A stretch of 5,793 nucleotides of DNA, taken from NCBI GenBank assembly GCA_020860885.1, contig JAJBTS010000258.1, forward strand, positions 1-5,793, read 5' to 3'. Below, one piece after another: positions 1 to 5,691 of this stretch. This DNA is from Bacteroidales bacterium. GTDB lineage: Bacteria; Bacteroidota; Bacteroidia; Bacteroidales; Azobacteroidaceae. The stretch's first letter is position 1. Every line of letters begins with the position of its first letter. The position numbers and the translations under genes are program-made. The notes beneath the pieces are model-generated. The model saw nothing but the letters and a program-made list of their open reading frames with translations, made no database searches and was not told the DNA's origin.

Positions 1-2
1 GC

Positions 3-524
3 CTTACTTTATTAGGGATTTTGACTTTTATTTTTATTCTCACTTCCTTTTTACATTATACCTCTGATTATTTAAGAATATATCATCTTAATAAAAACCT
101 ATTGAATATAGCATCTTTAGTGTTTTTAGGTTTCGGTTTATTTTTCGCGTCAACGACGATGGATGTAATGAGAGATAAAATAAAACGAATTTCTTATTTA
201 TCCATTCCCGCATCGAATTTTGAAAAATATCTTTCACGATGGATCGTTGCTACTACCGGTTATATCGTTGTTTTTTTCGTTGCATTATGGTTGGCTGATT
301 TACTCCGTATACTGGTTTGTTCTGTTCGTTTTCCTGATATGGAAGTCAGGGCATTGGATTTTAGTCGGTTAATTGCTCCAAATGTTTGGGATGGTTCCAT
401 TTATGCTTTTTCACACAAAACTCTTTTTGTAGGTTGCTTATCTTTCTATTTTTTGTTGCAGTCTATACTTTTACTGGGTTCTTTATTCTGGGAAAAAACT
501 CTTTCATCAAAACTTTTTCTGTAA
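3..524 (+). CDS. C-terminal part of an ABC-2-type permease-like membrane protein (5' end outside window)
   Basis: The frame is open from the left edge, so the gene starts outside the window; the TTG at 21 is internal, because hydrophobic coding sequence continues upstream of it. About four membrane segments are visible: near 3-56, 105-158, 240-311 and 423-488. Between the second and third lies a basic loop followed by IPASNFEK (204-227). From memory, a (L/I)PAS..EK motif at this place is typical of a family of Bacteroidota ABC-2-type permeases, usually encoded beside an ATP-binding subunit and a GntR regulator, neither of which is in view. The substrate is unknown. The protein ends only ten residues after the last clear helix. 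Reading the A6 run at 493-498 one base back gives KNSFIKTFSVIY before a TAG at 530, and this looks more family-like than the actual ending (KTLSSKLFL). The 3' end may therefore be frameshifted and truncated. A membrane protein is near certain; a permease is likely; an intact gene is doubtful. Confidence 0.7.
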   Translation, partial: LTLLGILTFIFILTSFLHYTSDYLRIYHLNKNLLNIASLVFLGFGLFFASTTMDVMRDKIKRISYLSIPASNFEKYLSRWIVATTGYIVVFFVALWLADLLRILVCSVRFPDMEVRALDFSRLIAPNVWDGSIYAFSHKTLFVGCLSFYFLLQSILLLGSLFWEKTLSSKLFL

Positions 525-635
525 TATATTAGAGTTTCTTCGGAAAATCCGGTTGAAATTAAATTAGATCCTTTTAATACAATATTCTTATATTATGCAA
601 ATGAATCGAGAACCTGTGGTGTATATCCCGGGGGA
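525..635 (+). other. Coding-like stretch without a start codon, between the permease stop and the next gene
   Basis: After the TAA at 522-524 the same reading frame stays open with no stop through to 1217. Its translation (YIRVSSENPVEIKLDPF and onward) looks like mature exported-protein sequence continuous with the following gene. It contains no in-frame ATG, GTG or TTG before 636, no signal peptide and no clear ribosome binding site. The ATGs at 595 and 601 are in another frame that ends after about 45 codons. I read this as the 5' part of the downstream gene, left behind after its start region was lost, but a non-canonical start such as ATT at 528 cannot be excluded. Confidence 0.5.
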
Positions 636-1217
636 GTGGTATCTTTTCAATCTCCTCAGGATAGTAATGTACTCGTTGTTCCAGAAGAAATACGGAATTA
701 TATTACCTGCATTTCCACAAATGATACTTTGAAAATTACTTTCGATAATTTGAAATTAAAGGAAAAATATTATCCTGAGGATGATCTGGAAGATAGCTGT
801 TATGTTGTTTCAGGAGTCAATATGCGATTGAATACTCGCTCAGCAGATATTGTAAGCAACTTGAATTTTATAGATTTTGAAATAGAAGGGATTAAAACAG
901 ATCATATAAAAGTAAATGCTTATAACAGTACTACAATTAAATCCTGTGAAGCAGAGACTTTAACATCTTTTCGTCAGAAACGTTTTAGAATGGAAGACAG
1001 CATAGTGAAAACTTTCGATCTGGATTTGAATCTCCTTTCTTCCTGGGATATAACAAATTGTTTTATCGAAAAGGAGAATTTGAGAGGTAAAGGATACCAT
1101 CATGTTAGTTTACCCCGAACTGAAGCTGAAGAAATGGTTTGGTATCCGGAAGATAAGAATTCGAGTTTGGTACTGACTTTATATGGTGATACGGCAAAAG
1201 TAGTTTTTAATAAATAA
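636..1217 (+). CDS. Hypothetical beta-rich protein, probably the remnant of an exported protein lacking its N-terminus
   Basis: I do not recognise this as a named family. From the GTG at 636 it would encode 193 residues. The first in-frame ATG is at 822, and the open frame reaches back to 525. The sequence alternates short hydrophobic and polar stretches, with many Asn, Thr and Ser residues and few helical blocks. It resembles the right-handed beta proteins that Bacteroidota export, loosely like DUF2807-type putative adhesins (for example IKVNAYNSTTIKS near residues 91-103 and an ending of LYGDTAKVVFNK). No signal peptide or lipobox is present, which is unexpected for such a protein and supports loss of the 5' end. 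The GGGGGA just before the GTG touches the start codon and is too close to act as a normal ribosome binding site. The gene lies on the same strand and in the same frame as the membrane protein upstream, so the two were probably an operon. It ends 13 bp before a strong hairpin. Coding is likely; function is unknown; it may be a pseudogene. Confidence 0.55.
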   Translation: MVSFQSPQDSNVLVVPEEIRNYITCISTNDTLKITFDNLKLKEKYYPEDDLEDSCYVVSGVNMRLNTRSADIVSNLNFIDFEIEGIKTDHIKVNAYNSTTIKSCEAETLTSFRQKRFRMEDSIVKTFDLDLNLLSSWDITNCFIEKENLRGKGYHHVSLPRTEAEEMVWYPEDKNSSLVLTLYGDTAKVVFNK

Positions 1218-1230
1218 TAATTAAGAAGTC

Positions 1231-1275
1231 TAATAGAAAGCGGCAAATATTTTATTTATTTGCCGCTTTCTATTA
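1231..1275. terminator. Bidirectional intrinsic terminator between convergent genes
   Basis: A perfect 19-bp inverted repeat (1231-1249 with 1257-1275) encloses a 7-nt AT-rich loop, with the GC-rich core AAGCGGCAAA / TTTGCCGCTT. It fills the gap between the + strand gene ending at 1217 and the der stop codon at 1276-1278. On the + strand it is followed by a T-rich run (TATTATTTCTCTCTC). On the - strand the following sequence is moderately T-rich (GACTTCTTAATTATTATTT). It can therefore stop transcription from both sides. The arm directly abuts the der stop codon. Confidence 0.85.
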
Positions 1276-2589
1276 TTATTTCTCTCTCATAAATATATTA
1301 ATAGGGGTACCTCTCAGGTTCCAATGTTTTCTTATTTGATTTTCAAGAAATCTTTTATAAGGTTCTTTTACCCATTGTGGTAAGTTGCAGAAAAAAACAA
1401 AACTAGGAACAGCGGTGTTGGGTAGTTGCGTTATATATTTTATTTTAACAACCTTTCCTTTATTCGTAGGAGGAGGCGTTTTTTCTATGATAGGCAATAA
1501 TACTTCATTTAATGTATGAGTTGATATTTTAGTTTTCCGAATATCATATACTTCTTTTGCTGTTTCCAGTATTTTGTAAATTCGTTGCTTTGTTAAAGCT
1601 GAAGCAAAGATGATAGGAACGTCTACAAAAGGAGCAATCTTTTCCCGGATGGTACTTTCAAAAGTTTTAATTGTATTAGTATCCTTATCTTCTATTAAAT
1701 CCCATTTGTTGATAACGATCACCAATCCTTTTTTATTTTTTTGAATTAAAGAAAATATATTCATGTCTTGAGATTCAACTCCGCGGGTAGCATCAATCAT
1801 TAAAACACAAACGTCTGAATTTTCTATTGCACGTATCGCACGAATTACAGAATAATATTCCAGATCTTCGTTCACTTTCCCTTTTTTACGGATGCCAGCC
1901 GTATCTACCAGATAGAATTTAAGGCCGAATTTGTCATAAAGCGTATAAATGGAGTCGCGTGTAGTTCCGGCAATATCGGTAACAATATTCCGTTCTTCAC
2001 CAATAAAAGAATTAATCAGGGATGATTTACCAGCATTAGGCCTTCCTACAATGGCGATACGGGGAACATCTTCTTCGATTTTATCTTCTTCTTTTTTCGT
2101 AAATTTAGAAACCAGTATATCCAGTAAATCACCTGTACCAGAACCGTTCACTGCCGAAATATTATAAGGATCTCCCAAGCCAAGAGCGTAAAATTCGGCG
2201 GATTGAGCATGCAGTTCAAATGTATCCGCTTTGTTGGAAACCACAATAACAGGTTTTTTGCCTTTGCGAAGCATAGATGCAACTTGTTGGTCGAGATCAG
2301 TGATCCCATGCATTACGTCTACAAGGAAAAGGATTACATCCGCTTCTTCAATTGCTATTTGAACCTGTTTATTTATTTCTTCTTCAAAAATATCATCGGA
2401 ATTAAGTACCCACCCTCCGGTGTCTATTACAGAAAATTCCTGCCCACACCAATCTGCTTTTCCATACTGCCGGTCACGGGTCGTACCTGCTTCTTCGTTA
2501 ACAATAGCCTGGCGACTTTGAGTTAACCGGTTAAATAAGGTAGATTTACCTACGTTAGGACGTCCTACTATTGCTACTATATTACTCAT
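1276..2589 (-). CDS. der: Ribosome biogenesis GTPase Der (EngA), double-Era-domain GTPase
   Basis: Der is an essential cytoplasmic GTPase needed for maturation of the 50S ribosomal subunit. From the ATG at 2589 the protein is 437 residues, the usual length. The first G domain has GRPNVGKS (9-16), TT (36-37), DTGG (56-59), NKAD (119-122) and SA (145-146). The second has GRPNAGKS (182-189), TT (209-210), DTAG (229-232), NKWD (294-297) and SA (330-331). The C-terminal KH-like domain covers about 350-437 and ends NIFMREK. All nucleotide-binding motifs are intact in both domains. The frame stays open to an ATG at 2640, but that adds 17 residues encoded by the intergenic hairpin; [14 protein letters not shown] is the family-typical start. 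The gene lies 73 bp downstream of era and is the last gene of the minus-strand block. No gene-specific promoter is evident, so it is probably read through from era, perhaps attenuated by the hairpin at 2621-2654. Confidence 0.97.
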   Translation of the reverse strand: MSNIVAIVGRPNVGKSTLFNRLTQSRQAIVNEEAGTTRDRQYGKADWCGQEFSVIDTGGWVLNSDDIFEEEINKQVQIAIEEADVILFLVDVMHGITDLDQQVASMLRKGKKPVIVVSNKADTFELHAQSAEFYALGLGDPYNISAVNGSGTGDLLDILVSKFTKKEEDKIEEDVPRIAIVGRPNAGKSSLINSFIGEERNIVTDIAGTTRDSIYTLYDKFGLKFYLVDTAGIRKKGKVNEDLEYYSVIRAIRAIENSDVCVLMIDATRGVESQDMNIFSLIQKNKKGLVIVINKWDLIEDKDTNTIKTFESTIREKIAPFVDVPIIFASALTKQRIYKILETAKEVYDIRKTKISTHTLNEVLLPIIEKTPPPTNKGKVVKIKYITQLPNTAVPSFVFFCNLPQWVKEPYKRFLENQIRKHWNLRGTPINIFMREK

Positions 2590-2620
2590 ATTATTTAAAT
2601 TGAGGATTGAAAGAATTGGG

Positions 2621-2654
2621 AAATAAGACCCTAAAAACATTTAGGATCTTATTT
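2621..2654 (-). terminator. Hairpin in the era-der gap, possible attenuator or RNA-processing site
   Basis: The arms 2621-2635 and 2640-2654 form 15 positions with one mismatch (2629/2646) around a 4-nt loop. The RNA made from the - strand would carry it 8 nt after the era stop and about 31 nt before the der start. The sequence following it on that strand begins CCCAATTC and is not a U-tract, so full termination is unlikely. Partial attenuation, 3'-end protection of era mRNA, or cleavage between the two messages all fit. On the + strand a T-rich stretch (ATTTATATGTTTTTAA) does follow, so the hairpin could also stop antisense transcription. Confidence 0.55.
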
Positions 2655-2662
2655 ATATGTTT

Positions 2663-3547
2663 TTAATCTAATTTGTATCCGAAGTTACGGAGTATATTAT
2701 CTCGGTTTCTCCAGTCTTTTTCTACTTTTATGAAGATTTCCAGAAATACTTTTTTCTCGAAGAATTTTTCTATGTCTTTTCGGGCCATAGATCCTACTTT
2801 CTTTATGGCATTCCCTTTGTCTCCAATAATAATTCCTTTTTGAGAATCACGTTCGACAACGATAAGAGCTTTGATATGGATCAGGTCTTCCGATTCTTTG
2901 AACAATTCGACTACTACTTCGACAGAATAAGGTATTTCTTTCTGATAGTATAATAGAATCTTTTCCCTAATGATTTCCGTAACGAAAAAACGGGCAGGGC
3001 GATCTGTCATAGCATCTTTCTCAAAATAAGGAGGAGATTCTGGAATAAGGGATTCTATCCTTTTCTTAAGATAATCAATATTGAACTTGTTTGTTGCCGA
3101 GATGGGGACTATTTCAACATTAGGAAGCAATACATTCCATTCTTCTACTTTTTTTTCCAAATCTTTTTGTCCGGAAAGAAGATCGATTTTGTTGATTGCC
3201 AGAATAACGGGCGAATCAACTTTGGCTACCTTTTGAAGAAAAAAGTTATTTTTATCTATCGTTTCCACAACATCGGTGACGTAAATCAGAACATCGGCAT
3301 CTCCAAGTGCTGACTCAGAGAAATTCAGCATATTTTCCTGTAACTTGTAATTGGGTCTTAAAACCCCCGGAGTATCGGAATACACAATCTGCATATCATC
3401 GGTATTTACTATTCCCATGATACGGTGACGGGTGGTCTGAGCTTTCGAGGTAATAATCGAGATTTTTTCTCCTACCAGCAAATTCATCAATGTAGACTTT
3501 CCTACATTGGGATTTCCTACTATATTTACAAATCCGGATTTATGCAT
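2663..3547 (-). CDS. era: GTPase Era, 16S rRNA-binding 30S assembly factor
   Basis: Era binds the 3' end of 16S rRNA and helps complete 30S subunit assembly, acting in the cytoplasm and at the membrane. The 294-residue protein has a complete N-terminal G domain: GNPNVGKS (11-18), TT (38-39), DTPG (58-61), NKID (119-122) and SA (150-151). A C-terminal type II KH domain follows, with the RNA-binding loop GDKG at 242-245. It ends with the usual tail (DNILRNFGYKLD). I chose the ATG at 3547 because MHKSGFVNIVGNPNVG is the standard start in this phylum; an in-frame TTG two codons earlier (3553) is less likely. No key residue is missing. The gene follows fabH with a 47-bp gap holding a hairpin, and precedes der. 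Placing Era beside Der makes this a ribosome-assembly GTPase pair covering both subunits. Confidence 0.97.
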   Translation of the reverse strand: MHKSGFVNIVGNPNVGKSTLMNLLVGEKISIITSKAQTTRHRIMGIVNTDDMQIVYSDTPGVLRPNYKLQENMLNFSESALGDADVLIYVTDVVETIDKNNFFLQKVAKVDSPVILAINKIDLLSGQKDLEKKVEEWNVLLPNVEIVPISATNKFNIDYLKKRIESLIPESPPYFEKDAMTDRPARFFVTEIIREKILLYYQKEIPYSVEVVVELFKESEDLIHIKALIVVERDSQKGIIIGDKGNAIKKVGSMARKDIEKFFEKKVFLEIFIKVEKDWRNRDNILRNFGYKLD

Positions 3548-3565
3548 TTTCAAAAATTAGTGAGT

Positions 3566-3594
3566 AGAATAAACGATAAAAAAGAGTTTATTCT
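3566..3594 (-). terminator. Hairpin directly after fabH stop codon, weak terminator or attenuator
   Basis: The perfect 9-bp arms AGAATAAAC (3566-3574) and GTTTATTCT (3586-3594) enclose an 11-nt A-rich loop. The right arm touches the fabH stop codon (3595-3597), and the era ATG is 18 bp beyond the left arm. The stem is AT-rich and is not followed by a clean U-tract on the - strand, so it is more likely an mRNA-stabilising or partial attenuating structure than a full terminator. Confidence 0.4.
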
Positions 3595-4593
3595 TTATTT
3601 TGGGTTATATCCCCATTTTATATAGGTTGCTCCCCACGTAAAACCCGCTCCAAAAGCTGTAAGGATAATATTGTCTCCTTTGCGTAATTTGTCTTCCCAA
3701 TCCCATAAGCAAAGAGGAATGGTTCCGGCGCTGGTATTGCCGTACTTTTCAATATTGATCATTACTTTGTCGATAGGAATACCTAACCGGTTGGCCACCG
3801 CGTCAATAATACGCAAATTAGCCTGATGAGGTACTACCCAGGTAACTTCTTCTTTGGATAGATTATTTTTCTTAATTAACTCGTCGCAAGTATCGGCCAT
3901 GCTGGATACAGCATGTTTGAATACAATTTTACCATCTTGCTTGATGAAATGAAGACGTTCATCTACTGATTCATGGCTTGCCGGGTTAACTGAACCACCG
4001 CCGTACATGTGAAGATGTTCCACGTTTCCTTCTGAGCGTAAAATTGAATCAATAAATCCAACATCTTCAGTTGTTGGTTCCAGGATTGCACAACCACATC
4101 CATCTGCAAAAATAGGATAAGTGTTCCGGTCAGTGATATCTGTAACGCAAGAAAGTACATCTCCTGCAAATACCATTATCTTTTTGTATTTTCCGGAAGC
4201 GATAAAAGATTCAGCTACTTCTAAGCCATACAAAAAACCGCTACAAGCTGCATTCACATCTATTCCGAAAGCATTTGTCATTCCTGTTTTAGAGGCAATC
4301 AGTGATGCTGAGTTTGGAAGAATATAATCAGGAGTGGATGTTGCAAAAATAACCGCTTCAATCTCTAAAGGATTAAAGGTATGTTTTAGTTTGAAGTTAT
4401 CTAAAGCCTTTTCTGCCAGATAAGTGATTCCTATTCCTTCCTCAGGTTTTAGAATTCTCCTTTCTTTGATACCAATTCGTTTGGTTATCCATTCGTCAGA
4501 TGTATCAACGTAGGTGGAGATTTCTTCGTTTGTAAGACGATAATTTGGAACATATCCTCCAACACCTGTTATTACTGCATGAAGTTTACTCAT
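3595..4593 (-). CDS. fabH: 3-oxoacyl-[acyl-carrier-protein] synthase III (KAS III)
   Basis: FabH starts type II fatty-acid synthesis by condensing an acyl-CoA primer with malonyl-ACP in the cytoplasm. The 332-residue thiolase-fold protein carries the full Cys-His-Asn triad: Cys117 in NAACSGF, His256 in VPHQAN and Asn286 in YGNTSAGT. The C-terminal glycine-rich motif GAGFTWG is at 315-321, and the N-terminal DTSDEWITKRIGIKERR block (30-46), a family hallmark, is intact. The segment at 154-166 reads TDRNTYPIFADGC, where many homologues have small residues (GDGAGA) after the phenylalanine; this is a mild difference that should not affect the triad. The ATG at 4593 gives MSKLHAVITGVG, a normal start. 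The gene follows rpmF after a 90-bp gap with a terminator-like structure. Unlike the proteobacterial yceD-rpmF-plsX-fabH order, plsX is missing here. A branched-chain primer preference would be common in this phylum but cannot be read from the sequence. Confidence 0.97.
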   Translation of the reverse strand: MSKLHAVITGVGGYVPNYRLTNEEISTYVDTSDEWITKRIGIKERRILKPEEGIGITYLAEKALDNFKLKHTFNPLEIEAVIFATSTPDYILPNSASLIASKTGMTNAFGIDVNAACSGFLYGLEVAESFIASGKYKKIMVFAGDVLSCVTDITDRNTYPIFADGCGCAILEPTTEDVGFIDSILRSEGNVEHLHMYGGGSVNPASHESVDERLHFIKQDGKIVFKHAVSSMADTCDELIKKNNLSKEEVTWVVPHQANLRIIDAVANRLGIPIDKVMINIEKYGNTSAGTIPLCLWDWEDKLRKGDNIILTAFGAGFTWGATYIKWGYNPK

Positions 4594-4618
4594 AATGAAA
4601 AATGATTAATAGAAAAAT

Positions 4619-4657
4619 GCCCTAAAAAGACGATTTTTAGCTATCTTCTCTTAGGGC
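4619..4657 (-). terminator. Terminator or attenuator in the rpmF-fabH gap with two mutually exclusive stems
   Basis: The arms GCCCTAA (4619-4625) and TTAGGGC (4651-4657) can pair as a long hairpin, which could be extended by AAGA/TCTT inside. On the - strand it is followed at once by ATTTTTCT, giving a plausible intrinsic terminator ahead of fabH. A second stem, CTAAAAA (4622-4628) with TTTTTAG (4634-4640) around a 5-nt loop, reuses part of the same arm, so both cannot form together. This gap is 90 bp, the longest in the operon, while rpmF and DUF177 are only 6 bp apart. The likely effect is to make the abundant L32 message longer-lived or more frequent than the fabH-era-der message. Confidence 0.6.
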
Positions 4658-4683
4658 TACTTTTTATATTTTTACATACGTGC

Positions 4684-4884
4684 TTAAGCCTCTGCGGCTT
4701 CGGCTGTTTTATCTATGATTACTTTTCCTTTGTAATACAATTTGCCTTCATACCAGTGAGCTCTGTGATATAAATGATATTCACCTGTTGTAGGGTCCAG
4801 AGCTAATTGAGGAATTACTGCTTTGTAATGCGTTCTTCTTTTGTCTCTTCTGGTTTTACCAATTCTTCGTTTGGGATGTGCCAT
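4684..4884 (-). CDS. rpmF: 50S ribosomal protein L32 (bL32), cysteine-free form
   Basis: This 66-residue protein is a small, basic component of the large ribosomal subunit. The N-terminus [19 protein letters not shown] is diagnostic of bL32 in Bacteroidota, followed by [12 protein letters not shown] (33-44) and YYKGK (50-54). Zinc-binding versions have a CPxC pair near residues 30-33 and a second CxxC before YYxGK. Here position 30 is Asp and 33 is Thr, and the whole protein contains no cysteine, so it cannot hold zinc in the usual way. The C-terminus is a short Ala/Glu tail (KTAEAAEA). The ATG at 4884 lies 6 bp after the DUF177 stop codon, and those 6 bases are all A on the coding strand, which indicates one transcript and probably coupled translation. 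No Shine-Dalgarno sequence is evident, as expected for ribosomal protein genes in this phylum. Confidence 0.96.
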   Translation of the reverse strand: MAHPKRRIGKTRRDKRRTHYKAVIPQLALDPTTGEYHLYHRAHWYEGKLYYKGKVIIDKTAEAAEA

Positions 4885-4890
4885 TTTTTT

Positions 4891-5475
4891 TTATTTTAAG
4901 TTATTGTTATCTTTTAGTCCTTTTAATGCGTCCCAACGAGGATCTGTTGCATCATCAGAATCATCATCGGTAACTATTATATCATCAGTATCGTCTAAAT
5001 CGAAAGAATCATCTTCCGCCGATTTTACCATATGTTTTTTTAGTTTGGACGACATCTGTTTGTTGCATTTTCCGGGTCCATGTGAATGTTTGATTGGGAT
5101 AGTCAGAGCTATGAATTCAAACATAAACCATGATATATTGATGGATCCTTCACTTTCGGGAACAATTACTATATCGTCACCTTCTTCCGCATACTCTTTG
5201 CCTAATTTTACAATCAGTTTTGCTGTAGTGTCAATCGGAAGATCCATATCGTCCAGGCATCTGTCGCAGGGAATTTTGATAACTCCTTCCATCCGGAAAT
5301 TCAAGTCATACATATCCTGAATTTTAGTGACAGTAATGAATGCTTTTACCTTTCCTTTTTGAATCTCTTCACTATCAATATCAGTAAAAAACTGATTATC
5401 CAACAAGTACTCATATTCCTGAGTGTCTTGTTGCATTCCTTTTAAGTCAATTTTATATGTATCAAACTTACCCAC
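4891..5475 (-). CDS. DUF177 (YceD-like) protein, putative 23S rRNA / 50S accumulation factor
   Basis: The DUF177 family is almost always encoded just before rpmF; the E. coli and plant members have been linked to 23S rRNA accumulation. The 194-residue protein shows the family signature CDRC (residues 70-73) after a beta-rich N-terminal half, a middle block ISWFMFEFIALTIPIKHSHG (114-133) followed by Cys137, and the closing motif DPRWDALKGLK (178-188). Between them is a strongly acidic linker, 154-178, with about a dozen Asp or Glu residues; a variable acidic region is common here, though this one is marked. The start is a GTG at 5475; no in-frame ATG lies nearby upstream and MGKFDTYKI is a normal family start. 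It is the first gene of the minus-strand block, and a promoter match lies at 5503-5533, which leaves a leader of only about 20-25 nt. Family assignment is firm; the biochemical role is inferred from homologues. Confidence 0.92.
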   Translation of the reverse strand: MGKFDTYKIDLKGMQQDTQEYEYLLDNQFFTDIDSEEIQKGKVKAFITVTKIQDMYDLNFRMEGVIKIPCDRCLDDMDLPIDTTAKLIVKLGKEYAEEGDDIVIVPESEGSINISWFMFEFIALTIPIKHSHGPGKCNKQMSSKLKKHMVKSAEDDSFDLDDTDDIIVTDDDSDDATDPRWDALKGLKDNNNLK

Positions 5476-5502
5476 AATAGAGTGCTTTTAGCGAAAACCC
5501 TG

Positions 5503-5533
5503 CAAAGGTATAAAAATTTATCATACAAACAAA
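5503..5533 (-). promoter_or_regulatory. Bacteroides-type (sigma-ABfr) promoter for the DUF177-rpmF-fabH-era-der block
   Basis: On the - strand, TACCTTTG (complement of 5503-5510) exactly matches the -7 consensus TAnnTTTG of Bacteroidota housekeeping promoters. A TTTG (complement of 5530-5533) lies 19 nt upstream, the expected place for the -33 element. A second TTTG at 5526-5529 has a shorter 15-nt spacing. The predicted transcript would begin near 5497, about 20 nt before the GTG of DUF177. This is the only good consensus match I found ahead of the five minus-strand genes. Confidence 0.72.
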
Positions 5534-5691
5534 AACTTAAATAAGATTTACACCCAAATCTTGATTGGTCATTGGCTATTAAATATTCACAAAAAGTATT
5601 AAATCCCACAACTAGATCTTTGTATCGTTTGTTTTCTATTCAAACAACCAAAACGGGTACCCAAAATGTTTAATTATTAATTTTTTTTATT

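Noticed and set aside
492..500. A AAA AAC slippery heptamer for programmed -1 frameshifting in the permease gene
   Set aside because: The heptamer is not in the required codon phase (the frame reads GAA AAA ACT), and the shifted frame ends at 530 without joining the next gene. A mutation, error or simple run slippage is a better explanation.
595..735. ATGs at 595 and 601 as starts of the second gene
   Set aside because: They are in a different frame from the coding signal and terminate after about 45 codons.
1949..2526. Open frames on the + strand at 1949-2167 and 2203-2526
   Set aside because: Both lie wholly inside der on the opposite strand and show no family features.
2590..2640. 17-residue N-terminal extension of Der from an ATG at 2640
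   Set aside because: The extension is encoded by the intergenic hairpin and has no similarity to the family; [14 protein letters not shown] at 2589 is the standard start.
3548..3553. TTG start two codons before the Era ATG
   Set aside because: The ATG at 3547 gives the usual MHKSGF start; a TTG six bases upstream has no support.
3548..3565. TAATTTTTG as a -7 promoter element for era
   Set aside because: The spacing between TA and TTTG is one base too long, and it lies only 3 bp from the era ATG, too close for a promoter.
3425..4327. Open frames at 3425-3625 (+), 4121-4327 (+) and 3963-4169 (-)
   Set aside because: They overlap era or fabH, which are unmistakable, and have no recognisable protein features.
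4841..5320. 159-codon open frame on the + strand
   Set aside because: It is antisense to rpmF and DUF177; its serine-rich sequence is the complement of the acidic-linker codons.
5655..5662. GGGTACCC palindrome as an operator
   Set aside because: An isolated 8-bp palindrome with no flanking symmetry is not enough to propose a regulator site.
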